Source: Deltaproteobacteria bacterium
GTDB taxonomy: Bacteria; Myxococcota; Kuafuiibacteriia; Kuafuiibacteriales; Kuafuiibacteriaceae
Assembly (NCBI GenBank): GCA_016703535.1
Contig: JADJBV010000001.1
Span: forward strand, 5,508,001-5,572,000
Direction of reading: 5' to 3'
DNA: 64,000 nt
The notes under the pieces are model-generated. The model was not told the origin of the DNA and did not search any database. It saw only the letters and a program-made list of their open reading frames with translations. Within the stretch, counting starts at the first letter, position 1. Each line of letters starts with the position of its first letter. Both the position numbers and the translations under genes were made by a program. Positions 35,419-44,011 of this stretch are shown piece by piece.

Positions 35419-35790
35419 CTAGTCGTTCTTGGCTCCAGCGGCGATCCAGTCTTCCACCAGCTGGATCCGCTCCTCTTCGATGGGCGCAGTGTTGGGCATC
35501 TGGTCGCCCACGATGCCAGGGCGTTTCCTGAGCTTGTCCACCAGGTAGGAGGCGTCCGGGTCCCCTGCGACCACCAGGATCTTCCCGGGGGCGGCGGACG
35601 AGCCCTTGCCCACCAAACGGTCATAGGCCGGGGCCACCAGGTTCAGGCCCCCCGCCGGGGCCGAGCCCGAATGGCAGGAGGAGAAGGCGGCGCAGCTTGG
35701 GGTGAAGACCTGGGCCTGGACCTCCGTGAGGGTCGGGTCGGAGCCACAAGCCACCAGAACCAAAGGAACAACGAGGATCAGGTATCGCAC
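35419..35790 (-). CDS. small lipoprotein with atypical CX5CH cytochrome-like motif
   Basis: GTG 35790 begins the signal VRYLILVVPLVLVAC; the longer frame from 35853 adds 21 residues without signal character. The mature domain of about 108 residues resembles the small cytochrome-like domains of Myxococcota and Planctomycetes (PSCAAFSSCHSG, then NLVAP-x-YDRLVGK, GDPDASYLVDKL and a late Met in DQMPNTAPI). The first Cys and the CH pair are five residues apart, not two, so heme attachment is uncertain. Envelope location is likely. Confidence 0.75.
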   Translation of the reverse strand: MRYLILVVPLVLVACGSDPTLTEVQAQVFTPSCAAFSSCHSGSAPAGGLNLVAPAYDRLVGKGSSAAPGKILVVAGDPDASYLVDKLRKRPGIVGDQMPNTAPIEEERIQLVEDWIAAGAKND

Positions 35791-35858
35791 GGGATGGTTC
35801 GGGGCGTAGCACGGAGTGAGCGCCGCGTCATGCGGCGAGCGTCCGAAGCCCAACCGAA

Positions 35859-36590
35859 CTAACGCGTAGCGTCACCGTGGACCTGGCCTCGCAGGATGAA
35901 GCCCCAGGCCAGGCCGAAGGCCAAGATGATCCAAAAGAAGATGGGTTGATGCAGGGCCTCGAGGCCGCTCGGGACGTTCATCCCAAACACCGAGGCGATG
36001 GCGGTCAGGGGCAGGAAGATGGCGGCGATCATGTTGAGGCGTTGGCTGGCGCGGGCCAGCCGGGAGCTGAGTCGGTTCTGCTCTTCGGAGGCGCTGGCGG
36101 TCTCGAAGTCCAGGCCGATGCGGGCCTCGTCGTTGATCAACTCGGCGGCCCGGGCGGTGTCGCCCGCGGCATCCCGGAGATCGATGAGATCACGATCGTT
36201 GGGGATCGACTCTCGCGCGCTCTGCAGGGTCTGGTGCAGTTGGGTCGCGGAGCGCTTCAACGGGTTCGCCAACTTGAGGACGTCGTAGAACTGCTGAGCG
36301 ACGGTGGCCGCGTCGACCTTGGCCTCCAGCGCCTCGACCAGGTGCCCGTAGGACTCCACCAAGGTCCGCAGGTGCGCGATGCCCGAGCCGTCGGTGCTCT
36401 TCCACTCGCCGTTGGGGGTGCGCCAGAAGAGGAGACCGCTGCGTTCGGTAGCGTCGGTGGAGGGGACTCGGTACAGGATCAGGAGCAGGTGACCTTCGTG
36501 GGTCATGGCTCGAGCGCGGCCGTAACGTTGGCCGAGCCGCTCGTGGAACACTTGTGGAACTTGCCACTGGGACGGGATCAAGGACTTCAT
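35859..36590 (-). CDS. CorA-type divalent metal ion transporter
   Basis: ATG 36590, 243 residues. The C-terminus has the two-helix CorA membrane unit: LNMIAAIFLPLTAIASVFGMN with the signature GMN at the end of helix 1, then IFFWIILAFGLAWGFIL. The preceding long helices (RSATQLHQTLQSARES, ASEEQNRLSSRLARASQR) form the cytoplasmic funnel. It is shorter than CorA proper (about 316 residues), with a reduced N-terminal alpha/beta domain, closer to ZntB-like members. Mg2+, Co2+ or Zn2+ transport cannot be separated by sequence. Confidence 0.85.
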   Translation of the reverse strand: MKSLIPSQWQVPQVFHERLGQRYGRARAMTHEGHLLLILYRVPSTDATERSGLLFWRTPNGEWKSTDGSGIAHLRTLVESYGHLVEALEAKVDAATVAQQFYDVLKLANPLKRSATQLHQTLQSARESIPNDRDLIDLRDAAGDTARAAELINDEARIGLDFETASASEEQNRLSSRLARASQRLNMIAAIFLPLTAIASVFGMNVPSGLEALHQPIFFWIILAFGLAWGFILRGQVHGDATR

Positions 36591-36753
36591 CTTTTGCTCC
36601 TGGGAATAGGCACGAGGCGACGGTGGTCCAAGCCTACCTTGTCCCTGGAGGTCGGTAGAAGACGCTCCGCGGGCCTACCCGAGGCGGGAGAGAAAGTGCC
36701 GGACTACGCGGGGGGAGGGGGAGTGGAGCGGGGGTGCGGATCGCCGCGGCCGG

Positions 36754-39105
36754 CTATTGAGCTTGGGCCTTGGCTTGGGCTCGTTGGCGCTGGAGCTCAA
36801 CCAGAGCCTCCCGGCGTTGGGTCTCCAGCTTGGCGACCGCTTTATCGAGGCCGGCTTGGCTATTGATGCGTTCGCCGCCGAGCTCCACGCCCGCCCACAA
36901 CACATCCCGATAAACCAACTGCTGTTGATCGTTTTTGGCGTTGAGCGCGTCCAGCCGTGCCTGTCGGGCCGGAATGGCGGGATCCGCCACCGGCAGGTCG
37001 ATCGGCGCCCGGCGGATCTCTTTGTTGCCCACGTAGAGCGCCTCGCCGTTGGCGATCCCGGACAAGGTGACCGCAAAGTAGCCGTTGGGCAGGGTCTCGT
37101 CGGTGGCCTTGGTGCGGACCAGATCGGGTGCCTCAGCCAACAGCTGATCGCCCCGGTAGATCTGGTGCAGCACGGCCTCGACGCCCTCCTCTTTCGGCTT
37201 CTGCTTCACGGCGTAGACGTGGCCTCCGAACTGAAAGGACCAGCTCTCGCCAGCCCCCATTCGTCGTTCCATCTCTCGCGCCGCGATGGGGTCCGCGATC
37301 ACCTCTCCGTTGGCGGCCGTCGCAAGGACCCCTGCTGCGAAGGCCGCCTTCACGCTTTTCTGCTGTTCGAAGATCTGCTCGGGGGCCGAAAGTTCGCCCA
37401 TATTCCGAACGATCGCCTTCATGTCGAAGTTGGCCGCGCCCAAAAAGAGCGGGGCTCGTCCTTCGCCAGTCCACAGGCGGACGTACATCTTGGCGGGCTC
37501 TTTGTCGCCACCGCCACGGTAGACCTCGTCGGGGACCCGCACCGAAAATGACTCGGGCTTGGCGCCCAGCTCGCGGGCGAAGGCATCCAGCCCAGCGGCG
37601 CCCTTCTTGGCGTCGGCCCACACCCAGTCATCGCCTCGGAAGAAGCCGACACCCACCCGAACTTGGTCGCCTTCACCTCTGCCAATGAAGGCCGGATCGA
37701 CGGTGACCTGAAAGGCAAGGTCGGTCGTGCCGGCGATCTTCTCCGGGGTGACCGTCAGCCCGAGTTGCTTCAGCTGATCTCGATAGTCGACGCCCTCGAC
37801 GACGGGGATCGCGTGGCCCTCGTTGTTGATCGGGATGGCGGCCAAGGCCTGCCCGGCGATGCTGATCCGCTCCCGCTGAGGCAGCGCAAAGGCGGCCAGG
37901 GTCTTCTGGATGGGCGCCCCTTCGTTTTTGATCAGTCCGTCTGGGCTCGTTCCGTTCGAGTGGAGGGTGGCCGGTTGGCTCATCATCTCAGCGAAGGTCG
38001 CGCCGCCAACGCTCTTGTGGACCCGCAGGGCCTCTACCTCGTTGTTGGCGTTGACGTTGTCCCCGTGGCTGAAGGGGATGGAGGTCGCCAACACTCGGAC
38101 GCCCGAAAGTTCGAGTTCGATGGCGGAGCCGGGCTCGATGATGGTCTGAGCGCCGATCTTGGCGTCCATCCGCACCATGTGTGAGGGAACGTTGGCGCCA
38201 TAGCCCAAGATCGTGCCCGCTTGGCCCTCGGGGATAAGGACGGTGGTGTTGACGCTGACCCGGTCGGCGTTGACCACCGGGCTGATCCCGTCGGCGGCCC
38301 TGGCGACCAGCGGCGCCAGGTTGGGGAGGGCGTGGGTAAACTTCTTGCGGTCGGCGTTGTTCGGCAAGACGGTCGCGACGCCGACGACGTTGCCGACCTG
38401 GTCGAGGGCGGTCAGGCGGACCACCGAACCAAAATCGTAGAGCGTTTGGTTGGGCTCGGCGCCGTTCACCAATGGCCCGAGCTGCGGGACATTGATCACC
38501 GATTCTTTCATGCCGGCCAACGCTTCTTCGTGGCCCTGGGGCCCTTGGTCTTTGGAAGAGCGGAAGCCGTCGAACTTGAAGCCGAGCGCCGCGAGGTCAT
38601 CGAGCCAGCCCTCGTCGCCGCGTTGGATGGTGCCGAGCACCAGCGGCACGCCGTTGCGGGAGGCGAGTGAAGCGCTCTCGACGATCACCCCTTTGCAGTC
38701 GCGAAGGAGGTCGAGGAAAGCGGTCAAGGGATCCATGGCCCAGCGCGCCCGAGCGCCCTGATCCACCGGCATCTCCGCGGTGGTGACCAGCTCGATCTCC
38801 ACCTGGTTGTTCTTCATGGCGACGGTTTGGAGCTGACCGACCTTGTCCTTCCAACCTTCGATTCCACGAGCGAGGTGCGGGAACTTCTCGAGCAAGATGT
38901 TGGAGACGGCGCCGACGTCGAGGGCCTTGCCACCCTTCTCGTAGACGTTGCGCATCTCGTCGGCGACCTCGCCGTACGACTTGTCGGCGCCAGCGAGGGC
39001 GCGGTTCGCCAGCACCCGTGCCGGGCCGGTCAGGATCTCGTTGGCATGTCCGGTGCCTTCGTTCCTGCCGGGCGTCAGGTGGTCCATTCGTTTGATCAGG
39101 CTCAT
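36754..39105 (-). CDS. unrecognised 783-residue protein
   Basis: ATG 39105 with an AG-rich stretch (GGAAGAAGAGC) upstream. No signal peptide or membrane helix. The N-terminal 130 residues are helical (VADEMRNVYEKGGKAL). The middle is beta-rich with YGANVPSHMVRMDAKIGAQT, and the C-terminal third has further beta segments (YVRLWTGEGRAPLFLGAANF), ending in a charged helix (LETQRREALVELQRQRAQAKAQAQ region). Only one or two cysteines occur. Family unknown; the layout suggests a multi-domain cytosolic or self-assembling structural protein. It lies downstream of a kinase gene with a 230-nt gap holding no clear signal. Confidence 0.7.
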   Translation of the reverse strand: MSLIKRMDHLTPGRNEGTGHANEILTGPARVLANRALAGADKSYGEVADEMRNVYEKGGKALDVGAVSNILLEKFPHLARGIEGWKDKVGQLQTVAMKNNQVEIELVTTAEMPVDQGARARWAMDPLTAFLDLLRDCKGVIVESASLASRNGVPLVLGTIQRGDEGWLDDLAALGFKFDGFRSSKDQGPQGHEEALAGMKESVINVPQLGPLVNGAEPNQTLYDFGSVVRLTALDQVGNVVGVATVLPNNADRKKFTHALPNLAPLVARAADGISPVVNADRVSVNTTVLIPEGQAGTILGYGANVPSHMVRMDAKIGAQTIIEPGSAIELELSGVRVLATSIPFSHGDNVNANNEVEALRVHKSVGGATFAEMMSQPATLHSNGTSPDGLIKNEGAPIQKTLAAFALPQRERISIAGQALAAIPINNEGHAIPVVEGVDYRDQLKQLGLTVTPEKIAGTTDLAFQVTVDPAFIGRGEGDQVRVGVGFFRGDDWVWADAKKGAAGLDAFARELGAKPESFSVRVPDEVYRGGGDKEPAKMYVRLWTGEGRAPLFLGAANFDMKAIVRNMGELSAPEQIFEQQKSVKAAFAAGVLATAANGEVIADPIAAREMERRMGAGESWSFQFGGHVYAVKQKPKEEGVEAVLHQIYRGDQLLAEAPDLVRTKATDETLPNGYFAVTLSGIANGEALYVGNKEIRRAPIDLPVADPAIPARQARLDALNAKNDQQQLVYRDVLWAGVELGGERINSQAGLDKAVAKLETQRREALVELQRQRAQAKAQAQ

Positions 39106-39335
39106 CGCTTTGCTCTTCTTCCAACCGCGCGGGCGGCCCGCGGCTCTCCCCGAGTTATCGCGGCCAACCGGGGTTCGTTGCGCACATCGTCCTGATTCTG
39201 CGGCACCACCTGCACGGTCGTAAAGTGCCGAACAACCTCAAGATCTGGCGGTGACCCTACCCGGTGTTGGCTCGACCCGACAAGTGGGAAGGATCCGCAT
39301 CCGCCGGCGTAACAAGCCAGGGGCCGGCTTGGGCC

Positions 39336-40955
39336 TCAGAGTTCCCGCTCCATCCGACGCAGGGCGGCCTCGATGTCCTCGAGTTCCCTGGCGCTCCTGG
39401 CCCGGGAGAGCCGGGTGCCGAGGGTGGTCAACTTGCGTTGCCAGCTGACCTCGAACTTGCGCTTGCGGAGGAGCCTGAGCCTGGCCACCAAGGCCTCCTT
39501 GCGGGCGGCGACCTCGGGCGAAACACGTCGGGGTTCGTCATCCGGGTCGTTGGCCACGGTCGCCGGCCCCGCGTCGGGGACGTCGACCTGAAGCGGTGGA
39601 GGAAGGAGCTCCGGATCTTCGGGCCGCCGCGGATCCAAGGCGATCGCCGCGTCCGGCGCCGCCGCCACGACCGGCAGCGGCGCGACCTCGGGGCCTCGGG
39701 CCCGCATCCACCAAGCGGTGGCGATCGCCAAGATCGTCGGCACCACCACCGCCGCGCCGATCAACCCGGCCTTGACGGAGAGCGGCGCCCTTCGAAAAGC
39801 CCGAGCATCGACCAGCGCCTCTTGGGCCGGGGCCAACAGCTCCTGAGACATGCGCTTCTTCAGCGCAGGTGGGACGTGGGCCTGCTCGTAGTAGGCGTAG
39901 GCCTTGGGCAAGGTCAACTTGCCCTCTCGTTCACCGAAGAAGAACTCGGTCTTGGCCCGCACGGGGCCTTGGCGGTGACGACCCGCGGCCACGGCCTCTT
40001 CCACCAAACGACGTTCTTTGGCGATCACCGTGGCGCAGGCGACGTCCAGCCACTCGATCACCTGCTGGGCGGTGGTGCCTTTGGCGGCGCTGGCCAGCTC
40101 CTCCTCCAACGTCTTCCGCAACATGGTGGCGGTGGGCGTGCGGCGATCCGGATCCGGGTGCATCGCGTGTTTGAGGATCGACTCGAGGCGCACGCTGCCG
40201 TCGGGACGGTGGATGAGGAGCGGCTCCGGCTGAGCGCCGACCGCCCGAGTGATGCGGGCCGCGATCGACTCTTCTCGGATCCGCTTTTTACCGGCCAACA
40301 ACTCCCAAATGGTCACCGCCGCCGCGTAGACGTCGGCCCGCGCATCCACCCGAGCACCCATCGCTTGTTCGGGCGGCATATAGTCCGGTGAACCGGCCAA
40401 AAGTTGGTGGGCGGTCTGCCAATCCGAAAGGATCGACTTGCCGAGGCCCAGATCGATGATCCGCAGGCGCCCGTCGAAGCCGACCAACACGTTGCGGGCC
40501 CCGATGTCTCGGTGGATCAAGGCCAGGGGCGCGCCGGTGTCCTGGTGCCGAGCCTCGTGGATGGCCTCGACGCCCCGGGCCAACTCCACCGAGAGGTGCA
40601 GGCCCACGCCCAAAGGCACCGGCCCGGTCAGGGACTGTTCGATGCGATCGACGATCTTGCTCAGCTGCAGCCCGAAGACGAACTCGGTGGTGAAGAAGGG
40701 CTCCTTGTCGACGGTGCCCATGGCCACCACCGCCGCCACGTTGGGGTGACGGACGTGGGTCGCGACCTCGGCCTCGTGGGTGAAGCGCTTCAAGATGGAG
40801 GCGTCTTGGAGCAGCTGCGGGTGCATCCGCTTCAGCACCAAGAGGTTGTCGGTGTCCGGGTGGAGCGCCAGATACACCGTGCCCATGCCGCCGGCCCCCA
40901 GCTCCCGCACCAGGGTGAACGGTCCGTACCGCTCGGGGAACTGGGCGTCGGTCAC
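39336..40955 (-). CDS. membrane-anchored Hanks-type Ser/Thr protein kinase
   Basis: GTG 40955, 539 residues. The kinase domain has GAGGMGTVY (about 20-28), the ATP-anchoring K42 in LVLKRMHP, an HRD loop written HRDIGARN (about 148-155) and DLG in place of DFG (IIDLGLGKS). A MPPEQ activation-segment end is also present. A single transmembrane helix (LIGAAVVVPTILAIATAWW) lies near 395-412. It is followed by a Pro/Asp-rich linker and a basic coiled-coil tail facing the periplasm if the kinase is cytoplasmic. The DUF885 lipoprotein gene lies 21 nt upstream on the same strand. Confidence 0.9.
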   Translation of the reverse strand: MTDAQFPERYGPFTLVRELGAGGMGTVYLALHPDTDNLLVLKRMHPQLLQDASILKRFTHEAEVATHVRHPNVAAVVAMGTVDKEPFFTTEFVFGLQLSKIVDRIEQSLTGPVPLGVGLHLSVELARGVEAIHEARHQDTGAPLALIHRDIGARNVLVGFDGRLRIIDLGLGKSILSDWQTAHQLLAGSPDYMPPEQAMGARVDARADVYAAAVTIWELLAGKKRIREESIAARITRAVGAQPEPLLIHRPDGSVRLESILKHAMHPDPDRRTPTATMLRKTLEEELASAAKGTTAQQVIEWLDVACATVIAKERRLVEEAVAAGRHRQGPVRAKTEFFFGEREGKLTLPKAYAYYEQAHVPPALKKRMSQELLAPAQEALVDARAFRRAPLSVKAGLIGAAVVVPTILAIATAWWMRARGPEVAPLPVVAAAPDAAIALDPRRPEDPELLPPPLQVDVPDAGPATVANDPDDEPRRVSPEVAARKEALVARLRLLRKRKFEVSWQRKLTTLGTRLSRARSARELEDIEAALRRMEREL

Positions 40956-40976
40956 CGGGGGGCCTCGCCCAGAGAT

Positions 40977-42659
40977 CTACAGGCGGTCGCCGATCAACGC
41001 CACCGGAGAGCTGCCATACGACAACAGCCAGTCGTGGAAGGCCCGCAGATCTTGGCCGTGCTTTTGGAAATAACGCTCCCGAAGGCCCAAGATCTGGAGC
41101 TTGCCCAGGGTGTAGCTGAAGTACCCCGGGTCGAAGGTGCCCCGGTAGGCCTGCTGGATGGCGTTGCCCGGATCGATGAAACACTTGTCTTGGAAGAGGC
41201 GGTCGGCTTGCTCCACGGTCATGCCTCCGGTGTGCAGGCCGATCGCCGCCAAGAAGCGGCAGTTGCGGAGCAGCGCGTTGGAGAGTTGGCCCAACTTGAC
41301 CCGGGGGTCACCGCCGCCGAAGCCCGCGTCGAGCATCATCTGTTCGGTGTAGTGGGCCCAACCTTCGACGAAGGCGTAGCTGTCGAGCATCTTCTGGGCC
41401 CGGGACTTGGCGCGCCGCACCTGGAGGCCCTGGACGAAGTGGCCCGGGTAGACCTCGTGGATCGAAGTCGCGAGGAGATCGGCGGCGTAGGGCAAATAAG
41501 ACTCTTGCACCTCCTTGGGCCAGGTCGGATCGGGCGGCGAGATGTAATAAAAGCTGCCCGCCGCCTTCTCGAAGGGCCCGGCGCTGTCGAGGAAGGCCGA
41601 GTTCCAGCGCATGAAGGGCGGCGACTCGACCACCGTGGCCCGATCGGTGCTGCCGATGGTGATGATCGGGTTGGCGTCGATGAAGGCCAGGAGCTCCACC
41701 AGCTGCTGGCGCGCGGTCGGCAACACTTGGTCGGCCGGCAATCGTTCGGCCGCGACCATGGCCGCCACTTCTTGCACCGTCTTCTTCGGGTCGATGCGTT
41801 GGGCGGTGGCCACGAAGGCGTCGTAGTTGCGCTGGAAGTCGGCCTGGGCCATTTCGGTCAGCTCGGGCAAGGTGATCTTCAGGCCCTCGTTGGCGGCGAT
41901 CAGCGCCAAGAACTTCTGCTCCCCCAAGGCGTAGTCGGAGGTGGCGGTCGCCTGGTGGGCGGCGATCCAGTCGAGGATCTGCTGGATACGTTGCAAGCTA
42001 ACTTGCACCGTCGCCTGGTAGCGGGCCTCGAGGGCCGGATCCACGTCCCGGGCCGGTTTGGTCAAGGTCGCCAGGTCCCCGTTGAAGTACTCCTTGAGAC
42101 CGCCGAAGGCCTTGTTGGCGGTCGCCAAGTGAGTCTTGACCTGAGCGGCGTCGAGCATCGCCAAGATGCCATCGACCTGGGTGTTGATCCCATCCAAGTG
42201 ATCAAGCATCGCCGCCACCCGCTTGGGGAGCGGCGCGTAGTCCCGGACCAAATACCCGCTGACGTCGTAGATCCCGGCGTAGCTGAGGATCTTGTGGTGT
42301 TGTTGAAGGGACTCGAGCCGGAAGATCGTCGCTTCGGCGTCGAGGCGGGTCAGCTCCAGGTCGAGGCGCGTCGGGTCGACCACGGTCTGGGGATCGACGC
42401 GGCCCACCAAGGCCAGGTGGGCCCGGGCGGCCTCGATGCGCCGGGTGGCCTCGGCTTCGCTGTAGGTGCTGACCTTGCCGTCGTATTCGTGCAGGCCCAG
42501 GTAACGGCCCATCTCGGGGGCGCCGGCCAACTTCTCATCCAGGTACCGCTCGACCAAGGCCGCTGGATCTTCGGCGCCCGGGCCCGCGGGGGTGGAGCGA
42601 CAGGCGCACAGGGCCAGGAAAATCAGGGGAACGGTCGATCGCGACATCGAGGGGCCCAT
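40977..42659 (-). CDS. DUF885 metallopeptidase-like lipoprotein
   Basis: ATG 42659 (or 42647, four codons later) gives MGPSMSRSTVPLIFLALCAC, a short lipoprotein signal; upstream reading to 42878 crosses the PilZ gene. About 560 residues. Near 400-410 the motif HEVYPGHFVQ matches the HExxPGH signature of DUF885 proteins, a zinc-metallopeptidase-like family related to M32/M3-type folds. AEGWAHYTEQ-like FVEGWAHYTEQMMLD provides the expected third metal ligand. The protein is probably periplasmic or outer-membrane bound; substrate unknown. It is divergent from the PilZ gene. Confidence 0.87.
   Translation of the reverse strand: MGPSMSRSTVPLIFLALCACRSTPAGPGAEDPAALVERYLDEKLAGAPEMGRYLGLHEYDGKVSTYSEAEATRRIEAARAHLALVGRVDPQTVVDPTRLDLELTRLDAEATIFRLESLQQHHKILSYAGIYDVSGYLVRDYAPLPKRVAAMLDHLDGINTQVDGILAMLDAAQVKTHLATANKAFGGLKEYFNGDLATLTKPARDVDPALEARYQATVQVSLQRIQQILDWIAAHQATATSDYALGEQKFLALIAANEGLKITLPELTEMAQADFQRNYDAFVATAQRIDPKKTVQEVAAMVAAERLPADQVLPTARQQLVELLAFIDANPIITIGSTDRATVVESPPFMRWNSAFLDSAGPFEKAAGSFYYISPPDPTWPKEVQESYLPYAADLLATSIHEVYPGHFVQGLQVRRAKSRAQKMLDSYAFVEGWAHYTEQMMLDAGFGGGDPRVKLGQLSNALLRNCRFLAAIGLHTGGMTVEQADRLFQDKCFIDPGNAIQQAYRGTFDPGYFSYTLGKLQILGLRERYFQKHGQDLRAFHDWLLSYGSSPVALIGDRL
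41993..42006. repeat. GCAAG-N4-CTTGC palindrome, copy 5
   Basis: Spacer CTAA, outer T and A. Inside the DUF885 gene; the minus-strand phase differs from copies 1, 3 and 4 and encodes V-Q-V-S-L-Q, so the site is conserved as DNA and not as peptide. Confidence 0.65.
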
Positions 42660-42770
42660 ACCGGCCCGATCACCCGAGATCCAGTGGTTGCTCCGGCTTT
42701 TGGCCCGGCCCCGGTCGGAGCGCGACCCGTCGGCTTCACTCGGCCTACGCCCTGGGCTAGGGTCCGACGG

Positions 42771-43094
42771 ATGCAAGGGGAGCAACGCCGCTCCGCCCGC
42801 CACCTGCTGGGGGTCACCGCCGAGGTCCACGTGGGCCCTCGTACGGTGATCGGCGTGGTGCGGGATGTGTCGCAACACGGCATGGGCCTGGTGTTGCCGA
42901 CCGACCTGGGGGTCAAGACCGGCGACGTGTTGTGGGTCTTGGTCGAAGACCTGGCCTCCTACGCGATCACCGGCACGGTGCGGCGCTCCAATGACGAGGG
43001 GCTGGTCGGCATCGAGCTGGACGAAGTCCTGGCGGGCAACAGCCTGGAGAAGATCGAAGGCCTGCCCTTGGTGGACGGGGAGGAGTCGGAATGA
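42771..43094 (+). CDS. PilZ domain protein
   Basis: ATG 42771, 107 residues, the size of a single PilZ domain. The c-di-GMP binding signature is recognisable: RRSAR (RxxxR, residues 6-10) and DVSQHGMGL (D/NxSxxG, about 33-41). It is likely a small c-di-GMP receptor, common in myxobacterial motility and development circuits. Its stop overlaps the start of the C-N hydrolase gene by 4 nt, so both are co-translated; why a PilZ protein would be coupled to this enzyme is not clear. Confidence 0.83.
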   Translation: MQGEQRRSARHLLGVTAEVHVGPRTVIGVVRDVSQHGMGLVLPTDLGVKTGDVLWVLVEDLASYAITGTVRRSNDEGLVGIELDEVLAGNSLEKIEGLPLVDGEESE

Positions 43095-44005
43095 GCGACG
43101 GGCGCCTGCTCAAGATCGGGATGAGCGAGACCAAAAACGTCTACGCCGAGATGCCCAGCACCCTGGAGGGCCTGAAGGGCCTGGCGGATCGGCTGGAGTT
43201 GATGCGGGCCGTCAACGTCGATCACCACGTGGCCTTGGCCCGGGCCGCGGCCGGCGCCGGCGTGTTGGTGCTGGGTTTTGGCGAACTCTTCCCCGCCCCG
43301 TATTTTGCGAGCGTCAAAGACCCGATGTGGTTGGCCTTGGCGGAGGACGCTGAGCGTGGACCTACGGTCTCGACCTTGCGACAGGTCGCGAGGGAGCTCG
43401 GGTTGGTGTTGGTGGCGCCGATCTACGAACTCGACGCTCGCACCGGGCGCCGCTTCAACACCGCGGTGGTCATCGACGCCGACGGCGCGATCCTCGGGCG
43501 CTACCGAAAGACCCACATCCCCAACGGCAGCAACGAACAAGGCACCTTCTCGGAGCTCTATTATTACGGCGCCGCCGATGACTCCTTGGGCGACTACTTC
43601 CCGGTGTTCCAGACCCGCTACTGCAAGTTGGGCGTGGCCATCTGCTACGACCGACACTTCGACGGCGTGATGCGGACCTTGGCCCGCCGCGGCGCCGAGC
43701 TGATCTTTTCGCCGGCGGTGACCTTCGGGGCCAAATCGGAGCACTTTTGGGAGTTGGAGTTCGAGGTGGACGCGGCCCGGCACCGGACCTTCATCGCCGG
43801 CTCCAACCGGCTGGGCGTCGAGCCGCCTTTTGGTGTGCGTTATTTCGGCAAGAGCCTCTTGGTAGGCCCCAACGGCCGGCTGCCGGTGCACCGAGAGCTG
43901 CCGGGTTTGGTGATCGGCGAGATCGATCTCGAGCTGTTGCGCCACCCGGATCCGGCCGGCTGGCGGCTGGTGGAAGATCGGCGCCCGGACATCTACGATC
44001 GCTGA
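43091..44005 (+). CDS. carbon-nitrogen hydrolase (nitrilase superfamily)
   Basis: ATG 43091 in ATGA overlap with the PilZ gene; 304 residues. The E-K-C triad is intact: Glu in GFGELFPAPYF (about 65), Lys in YRKTHIP (about 140) and Cys in VAICYDRHF (about 183). HIPNGSNEQGTF and the YPEAAR-like slot replaced by YDRHFDG are closest to N-carbamoylputrescine amidase and beta-ureidopropionase. It would hydrolyse an N-carbamoyl group or amide in the cytosol. No agmatine deiminase or pyrimidine-degradation gene is adjacent, so the substrate remains open. Confidence 0.87.
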   Translation: MSDGRLLKIGMSETKNVYAEMPSTLEGLKGLADRLELMRAVNVDHHVALARAAAGAGVLVLGFGELFPAPYFASVKDPMWLALAEDAERGPTVSTLRQVARELGLVLVAPIYELDARTGRRFNTAVVIDADGAILGRYRKTHIPNGSNEQGTFSELYYYGAADDSLGDYFPVFQTRYCKLGVAICYDRHFDGVMRTLARRGAELIFSPAVTFGAKSEHFWELEFEVDAARHRTFIAGSNRLGVEPPFGVRYFGKSLLVGPNGRLPVHRELPGLVIGEIDLELLRHPDPAGWRLVEDRRPDIYDR

Positions 44006-44011
44006 GCCACC

